Numbered from the stretch's first letter, positions 1-5,817 are shown. The stretch is DNA of 7,447 bases from an uncultured Marinosulfonomonas sp. (GCA_947311455.1 CAMZKY010000215.1:1-7447), one strand, 5' to 3'. Notes: a model not told the origin generated them from the sequence alone. Translations and numbers: made by a program.

Positions 1-1041
1 ATTTCCGAATTGGAACAGCGCAAGATTGAATCGCTGGACGCTTTGAAAGACGCCAGCGCCGCACCGGATGAATTGGCCGCGAAACGTGATGAATTGGCCG
101 ATGCGATTGGCGTAGCAGAAAGCCGCCGCAACAAAGCCGGCGATAATCTGGCCGAAGCCGAAACCATGCTGCGCGACACGGTTCTGGCGGAACGTGAAGC
201 AGAGCGTTTGGCCGGCGAGGCCCGCGAAACCCGCGCTCGGGCCGAGGCGCGCACAGATGCGGCCAAAGAAACCGTAGCGATTGCTGCCGAACGGATCATG
301 GAAGATCAGGAAACCACACCACAAGAATTGCTAAACGCGCTGGATGTGAACCCCGAAGATATGCCCGCCTCTGACGTGATCGAAGCGGATGTAAACCGTT
401 TGAAACGCCAACGTGATGCGCTGGGTGCGGTAAACTTGCGTGCCGAAGAAGACGCCAAAGAGGTACAGGAAGAACACGACACCTTGCTGAACGAACGCAA
501 TGATCTGGAAGAAGCCACAAAGAAACTGCGCACCGGCATCCTTAGCCTAAATCGCGAAGGCCGCGAACGGCTGCTGACGGCGTTTGAAACGGTGAACTCC
601 AATTTTGGCGTTTTGTTCAAACATCTATTTGGCGGCGGCGAGGCCAAGCTGGTTTTGGTGGAAAGCGACGATCCGCTTGAGGCGGGTCTGGAAATTATGT
701 GTCAGCCGCCGGGCAAAAAGCTATCAACGCTATCGCTGCTATCCGGTGGTGAACAAACCCTGACGGCGCTGGCGCTGATCTTTGCGGTTTTCCTTGCCAA
801 TCCCGCCCCGATTTGTGTGCTGGACGAAGTTGATGCGCCTTTGGACGACGCCAATGTTACGCGTTTTTGTGATTTGATGGATGAAATGACCCACCGCACC
901 GATACGCGGTTTCTGGTGATTACCCACCATGCGGTAACAATGTCGCGCATGGATCGTTTGTTTGGCGTTACTATGGGTGAAATGGGTGTAAGCCAACTGG
1001 TAAGTGTTGACCTGAAAAAAGCCGAGGCAATGGTGGCGTAA
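1..1041 (+). CDS. smc: Chromosome segregation ATPase SMC, C-terminal part (5' end outside the window)
   Basis: SMC forms the core of the bacterial condensin that compacts and segregates the nucleoid, as an ATP-driven dimer with ScpA/ScpB. The reading frame is open from base 1; the TTG at 10 is internal, not a start. The first ~185 codons are Glu/Ala/Arg-rich and heptad-like, fitting the C-terminal arm of the long coiled coil. The ATPase C-lobe follows: the ABC signature LSGGE at 739-753, Walker B (ICVLDE) with the catalytic Glu codon at 826-828, the D-loop APLDDAN directly after, and the switch His in ITHH at 925-927. The protein ends with a GVSQLVSVDL stretch typical of SMC. 346 residues are present of roughly 1,150 expected, so Walker A and the hinge lie upstream of the window. 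The head domain is intact, and RecN or RecF are excluded by the C-lobe plus this ending. Confidence 0.96.
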   Translation: MSELEQRKIESLDALKDASAAPDELAAKRDELADAIGVAESRRNKAGDNLAEAETMLRDTVLAEREAERLAGEARETRARAEARTDAAKETVAIAAERIMEDQETTPQELLNALDVNPEDMPASDVIEADVNRLKRQRDALGAVNLRAEEDAKEVQEEHDTLLNERNDLEEATKKLRTGILSLNREGRERLLTAFETVNSNFGVLFKHLFGGGEAKLVLVESDDPLEAGLEIMCQPPGKKLSTLSLLSGGEQTLTALALIFAVFLANPAPICVLDEVDAPLDDANVTRFCDLMDEMTHRTDTRFLVITHHAVTMSRMDRLFGVTMGEMGVSQLVSVDLKKAEAMVA

Positions 1042-1053
1042 GGCATACCACAG

Positions 1054-1082
1054 TTGACCTTTATTCGTATTTTTGTTTTTAT
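1054..1082 (+). promoter_or_regulatory. Candidate sigma70-type promoter for the YbjN-like gene
   Basis: TTGACC at 1054-1059 (five of six to TTGACA) is separated by 17 bases from TTTTAT at 1077-1082 (four of six to TATAAT). The spacer is T-rich. Transcription would begin near 1089, giving a leader of about 25-30 bases before the start codon at 1116. It lies just after the smc stop codon, so the small gene probably has its own transcript rather than depending on smc. This is a consensus match only. Confidence 0.45.
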
Positions 1083-1115
1083 CTTTGAAGTTAATTTACA
1101 ATGAAAGAGACTAAT

Positions 1116-1586
1116 ATGAAATTTTCAAAAATAATGGTATTCGGGGCCGCTGCTACGATTTCCCTTGCTTCTGCAGCCCAAGCACAAGTTACGGCCACCG
1201 ATGAAAATACGATTTTGCAAGCGATGCAGGATTTCGGCCTTGTTGCCACTATGGGAACAGATAATTCCGGTGATCCTAAGATTTCCAGCCGTGTTTCCAG
1301 CACTAAATTTAAAGTGTATTTTTATGGTTGCACGGATAATACGCAATGCACGTCCATCCAGTTTGGCGCGGGGTATGATCTAAAGTCGGGGATCAGCGCC
1401 CTAAAAGTAAACGAATGGAATACCAAAAAACGCTTTGCCAAGGCGTATATTGATGATGAAGGCGATCCGTTTCTGGAAATGGATATAAATACCGATTTTG
1501 ACGGGATTGGAATCAAAAACTTTGAGGATTCGATGGATCTTTGGCGTTCGCTGGTTGAAGATTTCGAAGATTTTATCGACTGGTAA
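1116..1586 (+). CDS. Secreted YbjN-domain protein, function unknown
   Basis: A 156-residue protein with a Sec signal peptide: Lys near the N-terminus, a hydrophobic core at about residues 7-20, and an AQA cleavage motif at 21-23, so the mature form should be periplasmic. The body matches the general pattern of YbjN-domain (type III chaperone-like fold) proteins: a short helix-like start, an FKVYFYGC strand, then NEWNTKKRFAKAYIDDEGDPFLEMD and an acidic, aromatic C-terminus rich in DF/ED pairs. Cys72 and Cys78 are the only cysteines and could form a disulfide after export. I chose ATG 1116 because an AAAGAGA-type ribosome site lies 5 bases upstream and it begins the signal peptide cleanly; an in-frame ATG at 1101 is possible but has a poorer site. 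The gene ends at the hairpin at 1606. Biochemical role is unknown; E. coli YbjN is linked to stress and motility phenotypes, which need not apply here. Confidence 0.8.
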   Translation: MKFSKIMVFGAAATISLASAAQAQVTATDENTILQAMQDFGLVATMGTDNSGDPKISSRVSSTKFKVYFYGCTDNTQCTSIQFGAGYDLKSGISALKVNEWNTKKRFAKAYIDDEGDPFLEMDINTDFDGIGIKNFEDSMDLWRSLVEDFEDFIDW

Positions 1587-1605
1587 ACGCAGGCCAATCC
1601 AGTTC

Positions 1606-1639
1606 AAAGCCCCGCGATTTATTTCGCGGGGCTTTTTTT
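1606..1639 (+). terminator. Strong rho-independent terminator
   Basis: A perfect 12-bp inverted repeat, AAAGCCCCGCGA at 1606-1617 and TCGCGGGGCTTT at 1624-1635, encloses a 6-base loop. The right arm runs into seven T residues (1633-1639). It lies 20 bases after the stop of the YbjN-like gene and 2 bases before the last codon of the convergent transglycosylase gene at 1642. Read on the minus strand the stem is the same but is followed by only three U residues, so it may also stop minus-strand transcription, less efficiently. Confidence 0.93.
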
Positions 1640-1641
1640 AT

Positions 1642-2823
1642 TTAAAGCTTTTTCAACAAGGCGCTGGTTGGCCACGCATCTGCCGGAAGGCCCAAACGGA
1701 TTTGTTCCTTTTGGATTGCAGTACGGGTTTTTGCGCCTAAAATTCCGTCGATCTTTCCAACGTCATAGCCGCGTGCGGCCAGTTTTTTCTGCAGTGATTT
1801 CATTTGTGATCCGGACAATGCAGGCGTGGGTTTGCCCGCGTTATAAACCGGTGCGCCCTCTAACCGCGTGGCGAAATAGGCGGCGGTTGTGACGTAGGTA
1901 AAGCTTTGGTTCCATTCAAAATATACACGGAAATTCGGGTATGCCAAAAAGGCTGGCCCTTTGCGCCCCATTGGCAAGATGATTGAAGCATTTAACCCTT
2001 TCGCAAGGGAGCCTGAACGTGCTTTCACACCCAGTTTGGCCCAGCTCGCGGTGGACAATTGCGTGTTCAATCCGGTTTTTGACCAGTCCAGATTTTTAGG
2101 CACCACAACTTCTTGAAGCCACGGTTGGTTAGGCGCCCATCCAAGGCTGGATAACATGTGGGCCCCTGTCATCAACGCATCAGGTGCCGAGGTTTTCAGG
2201 CGCACATGGCCGTCACCGTCGCCGTCAACACCGCTGGCCAGAATATCGGCGGGCAGCATTTGCACCATGCCGATTTCACCGGCCCACGCGCCTTTGGTTT
2301 TGGTTGGGGAAAAATCTCCTTGTTCAAACAGGGATAGCGCGGCAAAAACTTGCGGGCGGAACAATTCGGGGCGGCGGCAATCATGGGCCAAAGTAACCAA
2401 AGAATTCAGCGTGTTGAAATTGCCCTGCACCGCGCCATAATCCGTTTCAAACGCCCAGAATGCCAATAGCACACCGCGATTGATTCCGTATTGCGATTGG
2501 ATTCGGTTAAATACATTGGCATAACGTTTGGCATTTTTGCGCCCGCTATTGATGCGGCCCTGGCTAATTAAAGCCCGCGAAAAGCTGATGAAATCTTTTT
2601 GAAACACCCCTTGGGCGCGATCCGCCCGAATGGTTTTCGGGTCTTGACGCACCGAAGCGAAAAACTGGTTAACAGTGGCTTTGGAATGGCCTTTGGCGAT
2701 GGCCTCTTTTTTCAGGCCGGATACGAATGAATTGAACCCGCCGCCGCAGGATTTAGCATAGGCCGACGGGGCCGTAATGGCGATGGAAATGGCCGTAATA
2801 ACCGGAAGAAGCTTAGCGCGCAT
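1642..2823 (-). CDS. Lytic murein transglycosylase, MltB/SLT_2 family, with C-terminal peptidoglycan-binding domain
   Basis: This periplasmic enzyme would cleave the MurNAc-GlcNAc bond of peptidoglycan to give 1,6-anhydro ends. The 393-residue product starts with a signal peptide (MRAKLLPVITA... to AYA, ~23 residues; no lipobox Cys at the cleavage site, so soluble rather than lipoprotein). The catalytic domain (~residues 28-320) holds AFWAFETDYG with the expected catalytic Glu126, then WAGEIGMVQMLPADI and DGDGDG as in the MltB family. A peptidoglycan_binding_1 domain fills residues ~335-393, with the typical LQKKLAARGYDVGKIDGILGAKTRTAI pattern split over its three helices. The start at 2823 is chosen over an ATG-less extension upstream because GAGG lies 6 bases before it and the signal peptide begins there. 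It follows cobD on the same strand after a 50-base gap, with no terminator between, so it may be partly co-transcribed, although it has no obvious tie to B12 synthesis. Confidence 0.92.
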   Translation of the reverse strand: MRAKLLPVITAISIAITAPSAYAKSCGGGFNSFVSGLKKEAIAKGHSKATVNQFFASVRQDPKTIRADRAQGVFQKDFISFSRALISQGRINSGRKNAKRYANVFNRIQSQYGINRGVLLAFWAFETDYGAVQGNFNTLNSLVTLAHDCRRPELFRPQVFAALSLFEQGDFSPTKTKGAWAGEIGMVQMLPADILASGVDGDGDGHVRLKTSAPDALMTGAHMLSSLGWAPNQPWLQEVVVPKNLDWSKTGLNTQLSTASWAKLGVKARSGSLAKGLNASIILPMGRKGPAFLAYPNFRVYFEWNQSFTYVTTAAYFATRLEGAPVYNAGKPTPALSGSQMKSLQKKLAARGYDVGKIDGILGAKTRTAIQKEQIRLGLPADAWPTSALLKKL

Positions 2824-2873
2824 AATGTCCTCAAAAGTATGAAATAGGTCTATTGTAGAGTGGTTTATAATTT

Positions 2874-3791
2874 TCAGAAGCTTAGGGCAAGGATCGTGGT
2901 AATGAAAACAAGAGCGCCCCATACGCGCCACAAAATATGGGTGGCGGCGATGATGTCATCGGCATTTAAATCCTTGCGACCTTCACCATACACATAAGGG
3001 AATTCACGCATAATGCCGTCATAGCTGCGCGGGCCTGACAGGGCGATATTCAAGGTTTTTGCCATTGCGGCCTCGGGCCATCCGGCATTGGGGGAGCGGT
3101 GCAAAGGTGCATCGCGCAGGATGATTTTCCCCGCGCCAAACGCGCCACTTGTCAGGGCCATTAACAGGGCGGTCAGGCGGGCAGGAATCCAGTTTAGCAC
3201 ATCATCAAAACGTGCCGCCGCCCAGCCGAAATCACCGTATTTATCGTTTAGATATCCAATCATGGAATCGGCAGTGTTGGTGAATTTGTAAATCAACAAT
3301 CCGGGCAGTCCAAGCAGCAGAAACCAGAACACAGGCGCGACAATGCCATCTGACAGATTTTCGGCGGCACTTTCAATCGCACTCCGGGCAACTGCGCTCT
3401 CATTCATTGATCCGGTATCGCGCCCGACAATTTTTGCCACGCTTTTGCGCCCTTGCGGCAGGGATTGGTGCAACGCGTTTGCAACATCTTTTACATGCTC
3501 AACGAGGCTTTTCTGCGCTACGAAAATTGCCAGAACAAGGGTTTGAACGATGCCGTAATCCGGCAGTTTTGCCAGCAGAATGCCAATCACTGCGCCAAGG
3601 CTGCAAAGAATCAGTAGCACTAAAATACCCTTTTGTTTCTTGTGCTGACCTGTGTTTGAAATCCGATCAAACCAGCCAATCAGATTGCCCATCATCACGG
3701 CCGGATGGCTGACTTTTGACCAAAGCCATTTTGGCTCGCCCAACACAGCGTCCAGCAAAAGCGCAATCAAAAGGATCAGCGGTGTGCTCAT
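2874..3791 (-). CDS. cobD: Adenosylcobinamide-phosphate synthase CobD/CbiB
   Basis: CobD (CbiB) is the inner-membrane enzyme that condenses adenosylcobyric acid with (R)-1-amino-2-propanol or its phosphate to make adenosylcobinamide (phosphate), the step before nucleotide-loop assembly. The 305-residue length fits the family. Family hallmarks visible: an N-terminal membrane segment with LLLDAVLGEP (11-20), HPAVMMGNLIGWFD (29-42), a second hydrophobic segment ~55-75, VGRDTG (122-127) with AAENLSDGIVAPVFW (142-156), RFDDVLNWIPARLTALL (194-210), SPNAGWPE (233-240) and a final membrane helix ~286-304. ATG 3791 overlaps the TGA of the upstream DUF1636 gene (ATGA); there is no good ribosome site of its own, so translation is probably coupled. 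The frame extends in phase upstream through a C-rich stretch, but the family start is MSTPLIL. cobC (threonine-phosphate decarboxylase), a frequent neighbour, is not next to it here. Confidence 0.95.
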   Translation of the reverse strand: MSTPLILLIALLLDAVLGEPKWLWSKVSHPAVMMGNLIGWFDRISNTGQHKKQKGILVLLILCSLGAVIGILLAKLPDYGIVQTLVLAIFVAQKSLVEHVKDVANALHQSLPQGRKSVAKIVGRDTGSMNESAVARSAIESAAENLSDGIVAPVFWFLLLGLPGLLIYKFTNTADSMIGYLNDKYGDFGWAAARFDDVLNWIPARLTALLMALTSGAFGAGKIILRDAPLHRSPNAGWPEAAMAKTLNIALSGPRSYDGIMREFPYVYGEGRKDLNADDIIAATHILWRVWGALVFITTILALSF

Positions 3792-4156
3792 TTTGAAACG
3801 GGTAGGGGGGGGTGGCGGCTTACGAAATGGCCCTTGATTTCTTGAGGCCAAGACCGATACGGAACCTGGCCAGCAGTGCTTTCCTGATGCAGTTTTGCGT
3901 AGTCGATGATGGCCTGCGCGGCGGCGGGCGTGGCGTCAAAATTTCCCAAGGAATAGCACAGCTTACCTTCAGCCTGAATCGTCACATTGCAGGCCCGATC
4001 ACAGCCCATCAGGCAAGAATGGCGGCGGGTTTGCACGCTGCCGTCATTGGCCGCTTCGATCAAATCGGCCAGCTTTTCGCCGTCGATCTGCGCGCCGGTT
4101 GCTGCATCCCAATCTTCATGTTTGCAAGTGTCGCAAATGGTGATCCAAGTTGTCAT
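3788..4156 (-). CDS. DUF1636 protein, probable thioredoxin-fold [2Fe-2S] ferredoxin-like metal protein
   Basis: A 122-residue soluble protein of the DUF1636 type that is often found in alphaproteobacterial cobalamin clusters. Its cysteines are C8-x2-C11 near the N-terminus (TICDTC), then C48, C52 and C56 in SCLMGCDRAC, plus C67. The SCL-x-x-C portion resembles the second metal-binding loop of thioredoxin-like [2Fe-2S] ferredoxins, so an iron-sulfur or other metal-binding role is a reasonable inference; the reaction it serves is not known. The C-terminus (GHFVSRHPPLP) looks conserved in style rather than random. ATG 4156 is preferred: GGAG lies 6 bases upstream; a TTG at 4174 in frame is an artefact of open sequence. 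The stop overlaps the cobD start by four bases. As first gene of the minus-strand arm it faces the divergent B12 arm across 264 bp. Confidence 0.85.
   Translation of the reverse strand: MTTWITICDTCKHEDWDAATGAQIDGEKLADLIEAANDGSVQTRRHSCLMGCDRACNVTIQAEGKLCYSLGNFDATPAAAQAIIDYAKLHQESTAGQVPYRSWPQEIKGHFVSRHPPLPVSK
3805..3812 (-). repeat. Homopolymer tract C8 (G8 on the plus strand) at the DUF1636-cobD junction
   Basis: Eight consecutive C residues on the coding strand encode the Pro-Pro-Leu part of the DUF1636 C-terminus, ending 13 bases before the cobD start codon. The cobD reading frame is open upstream through the tract (reading PPPPP), so a single -1 slip, or one extra C, would join the two proteins. 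Such tracts are slippage-prone in replication, transcription and sequencing. Confidence 0.6.
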
Positions 4157-4254
4157 AACATTCTCCGCTTCCAAGTTGCTTCTAGAGGGAATTCATTTCG
4201 GGGCGCAAGCTGAATTTCATGTCGCAATACTGGGATGGGGCGGCGTGATTGTGA

Positions 4255-4283
4255 TTGCGAAGTATCCCGCCACGCCCTATACT
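4255..4283 (+). promoter_or_regulatory. Candidate sigma70-type promoter of the cbiX-cobH-cobL arm
   Basis: TTGCGA at 4255-4260 (four of six to TTGACA), a 17-base spacer, and TATACT at 4278-4283 (five of six to TATAAT). Transcription would begin near 4290 and leave a leader of about 130 bases before the first start codon at 4421. The -35 box coincides with the right half of the TCGCAAT/ATTGCGA inverted repeat, so a repressor bound there could block it. Consensus match only. Confidence 0.5.
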
Positions 4284-4363
4284 GTTTCCAAGACGAAGCC
4301 CCTAGGGCCAGAACGGTTGGCTGTGGATGATTGACCCAAACAGGGGATCAAAAACAGCATCGT

Positions 4364-4381
4364 CGGGAGCATATGTTCCTG
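4364..4381. promoter_or_regulatory. Near-palindromic possible operator or leader hairpin
   Basis: CGGGAGCATATGTTCCTG is symmetric about CATATG with seven of nine position pairs complementary (G-T at the two mismatching pairs, which would still pair in RNA). It lies about 75 bases after the candidate transcription start and 39 bases before the ATG at 4421. It could be a protein-binding site or a small RNA stem; the sequence alone does not decide. Confidence 0.3.
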
Positions 4382-4420
4382 CCTTGAGACCTATTTTTGG
4401 GGCGGTAGAAAGGATATGCG

Positions 4421-4648
4421 ATGAAGTTTTCTGTTATTTCTCTATTTGCACTTTTGGCAAGTCCTGCCATGGCGCACCCAACCCATTTGATTGATCTGGC
4501 GGGCCATAACCACTGGGCGGCTTTGGCGGGCTTAAGCGCGGTTGCCTTGGCGGCCTTGTTGGCCAAGCGCAAACCGAAATCCGAGGCGCAAGAGGCCGAA
4601 GAAGACGACGTTGAAGAAGAAATCGACGCCGAGCCGCAGGAGGCCTGA
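4421..4648 (+). CDS. Small single-span membrane protein with periplasmic His cluster and acidic tail (DUF6732-like)
   Basis: A 75-residue protein with a signal-like N-terminus (residues 1-18, ending SPAMA), then a short His-containing segment, HPTHLIDLAGHNHW (19-32), a hydrophobic helix at about 33-48 (AALAGLSAVALAALLA), a basic stop-transfer patch KRKPK, and a strongly acidic tail (EAEEDDVEEEIDAEPQEA). The likely topology is His segment outside, acidic tail in the cytoplasm. The AHP-x-H start resembles that of HupE-type metal transporters, but the protein is too short to be one, and it is not CbtB-like, which carries its His near the C-terminus. I believe it belongs to the small DUF6732-type family of Rhodobacterales, from memory only. 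GAAAGGA at 4408-4414, 6 bases before the ATG, supports the start. Its stop is one base before cbiX, so the two are co-translated; a role in cobalt delivery or retention is inferred from that alone. Confidence 0.75.
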   Translation: MKFSVISLFALLASPAMAHPTHLIDLAGHNHWAALAGLSAVALAALLAKRKPKSEAQEAEEDDVEEEIDAEPQEA

Positions 4649-4649
4649 G

Positions 4650-5738
4650 ATGTCAAGAATTGGTGTGATGATTTGCGGCCACGGTTCGCGTTCGCAAGAT
4701 GCGGTTGATGAATTCGCAGTGTTGGCCGAAAAGCTGCCGGCATTGCTGCCTGATGATTGGATGGTTGATTACGGCTATCTGGAATTTGCCAATCCGGTGA
4801 TTCGCGATGGCCTTGATCGGCTGCGAAATGGCGGCTGCGACAAAATTCTGGCCGTGCCCGGGATGCTGTTTGCCGCGATGCACTCCAAAAATGATATTCC
4901 AACGGTGCTAAACACCTATGCCAAAAAACACGGCGTTGATATCAGCTATGGCCGCGAATTGGGCGTGGATGCCAAAATGATCGCCGCCGCCGGTGCGCGG
5001 GTGCAACAAGCCGTGGATGCGGCCAATGCCGAACATGGGGAATTGCCCCTATCGGAAACCTGTCTGGTGGTGATCGGGCGCGGCGCGTCGGATCCCGATG
5101 CCAATGCAAATGTTGCCAAAATTGGCCGGATGCTGTGGGAAGGTATGGGGTTTGGCTGGTGCGAAGTTGGCTATTCCGGTGTGACATTTCCATTGGTGGA
5201 GCCATGTTTGGAACATACCGCCAAGCTGGAATATAAACGCATTATCGTGTTTCCGTATTTTCTGTTTGCCGGCATTCTGATTGACCGGATTTACGGCTTT
5301 ACCGATCAAGTCGCCGCTGCGTATCCTGATTTGCAGTTTGTCAAAGCCGGATATTTGAATGACCACGAAAAGGTGCTGGAAACATTCGCCGAGCGGATCA
5401 CCGAACAGGTTGGCGATGTGCCGCCGGAAACTTGTGGCACCTGCAAATACCGCACGCAGGTTTTGGGATTTGAAGCCGAAGTCGGTGCGGTGCAGGAAAG
5501 CCATCACCACCATGTGGAGGGCCAAGGCGCAAATGCTCCGGGGGCCACGGTGGAAACCTGTGATCTATGTGATGATTTCTGCACGGGCGAATGTCGTCTG
5601 GACATGGATCACCACCATCACGATCACAGCCACGGCGATGGGCATCACCACCATGATCATGATCACCACCACCACGCGCAATACCCCCATGCCAAGCATC
5701 CGCACGGGCCGGAAAGCGCGCGCAAATCCGATGGGTAA
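4650..5738 (+). CDS. cbiX: Sirohydrochlorin cobaltochelatase CbiX, long form with Cys/His-rich tail
   Basis: CbiX inserts Co2+ into sirohydrochlorin (factor II) in the cytoplasm, without ATP. The 362-residue protein has two chelatase halves. The N-terminal half keeps both expected active-site His: His11 in CGHGSR and His78 in FAAMHSKNDIP. The second half has the matching positions changed (GRGASDPDAN at 143-152; FPYFLFAGILIDRI at 201-214), so only the first half should be catalytic, as in other long CbiX. The tail carries C262-x2-C265, then C304-x2-C307-x3-C311-x3-C315, and His clusters at 285-288 and 321-352. Long CbiX proteins of this kind can carry an Fe-S centre and a His-rich stretch thought to bind or store metal. 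The start at 4650 is fixed by AGGAGG at 4638-4643, 6 bases upstream; an open extension upstream in frame overlaps the preceding gene and is rejected. It is followed after 75 bases by cobH. Confidence 0.94.
   Translation: MSRIGVMICGHGSRSQDAVDEFAVLAEKLPALLPDDWMVDYGYLEFANPVIRDGLDRLRNGGCDKILAVPGMLFAAMHSKNDIPTVLNTYAKKHGVDISYGRELGVDAKMIAAAGARVQQAVDAANAEHGELPLSETCLVVIGRGASDPDANANVAKIGRMLWEGMGFGWCEVGYSGVTFPLVEPCLEHTAKLEYKRIIVFPYFLFAGILIDRIYGFTDQVAAAYPDLQFVKAGYLNDHEKVLETFAERITEQVGDVPPETCGTCKYRTQVLGFEAEVGAVQESHHHHVEGQGANAPGATVETCDLCDDFCTGECRLDMDHHHHDHSHGDGHHHHDHDHHHHAQYPHAKHPHGPESARKSDG
5610..5705 (+). repeat. cbiX: His-codon low-complexity tract in cbiX
   Basis: A run of CAC/CAT codons broken by GAT, GGC and a few others encodes H4-D-H-S-H, H4-D-H-D-H4 and spaced His out to residue 352. 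Repeated CACCACCAT and GATCAC units could support slippage, so tail length may vary among strains. Confidence 0.75.
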
Positions 5739-5752
5739 CCTAACCAAAAGGA

Positions 5753-5774
5753 AAATGCCCCTAACGGGACATTT
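5753..5774 (+). other. Intercistronic hairpin between cbiX and cobH
   Basis: AAATG (5753-5757), C, CCC pairs with GGG, A, CATTT (5770-5774) around a TAAC loop: nine stem positions with one C-A mismatch. No U-run follows, so it is not a standard terminator. It covers the start codon of the possible short ORF at 5755 and could act in mRNA processing or in limiting downstream translation. Confidence 0.4.
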
Positions 5775-5817
5775 GCAGGTTTGTTTGATTGGCGCCTGTA
5801 GCGAGGGCTGTGCATGA
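5755..5817 (+). CDS. Possible 20-residue Cys-containing peptide or leader ORF upstream of cobH
   Basis: From ATG 5755 the frame encodes MPLTGHLQVCLIGACSEGCA and stops at TGA 5815-5817, which overlaps the cobH ATG by the ATGA arrangement used elsewhere in this cluster. An AAGGA sequence lies at 5748-5752, though closer than ideal to the ATG. A longer in-frame start at ATG 5731 (28 residues) overlaps the end of cbiX but lacks a ribosome site. The C-x4-C-x3-C spacing could bind a metal, or the ORF may only carry ribosomes into cobH. It could also be a chance ORF, since a 20-codon open frame is not unlikely. I do not recognise it as a known family. Confidence 0.3.
   Translation: MPLTGHLQVCLIGACSEGCA

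Larger units (their letters stand above)
4157..4420. promoter_or_regulatory. Divergent control region of the two cobalamin arms
   Basis: 264 bp separate the DUF1636 start (minus) and the small membrane-protein start (plus). The region contains no convincing ORF. It holds a plus-strand promoter (4255-4283), an inverted repeat TCGCAAT/ATTGCGA at 4222-4228 and 4254-4260, a hairpin TTGACCC/GGG(GA)TCAA at 4331-4351, and a near-palindrome centred on CATATG at 4364-4381. I could not find a convincing promoter for the minus arm. The core parts of a cobalamin riboswitch (GCCACTG, the CCCGCAACTG loop and a proper B12 box) are not recognisable on either strand. Confidence 0.6.

Noticed and set aside
2824..2931. 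N-terminal extension of the transglycosylase by 36 residues
   Set aside because: The extension would overlap the cobD end, and the signal peptide and GAGG ribosome site both point to the start at 2823.
3812..4213. A 133-codon open frame on the plus strand across the DUF1636 gene
   Set aside because: It is antisense to DUF1636, which has conserved-style Cys motifs and a good ribosome site; the plus frame has neither.
4331..4351. TTGAC...ATCAA resembling an FNR/FnrL site
   Set aside because: The half-sites are 11 bases apart rather than 4, so it is better read as a small hairpin or chance.
4331..4360. TTGACC at 4331 with CAGCAT 18 bases later as an alternative promoter for the cbiX arm
   Set aside because: The -10 matches only three of six; the TTGCGA-N17-TATACT pair at 4255-4283 is clearly better.
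4362..4384. B12-box-like fragments (GTCGGGAG followed by CCTGCC) suggesting a cobalamin riboswitch
   Set aside because: The two halves are separated by several extra bases that break the GGAGACC core, and the GCCACTG and CCCGCAACTG elements are absent; the predicted leader is also shorter than the usual riboswitch.
4542..4649. N-terminal extension of CbiX by 36 Arg/Lys/Pro-rich residues
   Set aside because: It is the out-of-frame shadow of the acidic tail of the preceding gene; AGGAGG and the conserved MSRIGVMICGHGSR start fix the true start at 4650.
5049..5525. A 158-codon open frame on the minus strand inside cbiX
   Set aside because: It lies fully antisense to a well-supported gene and shows no family pattern; long antisense frames arise from the codon bias here.
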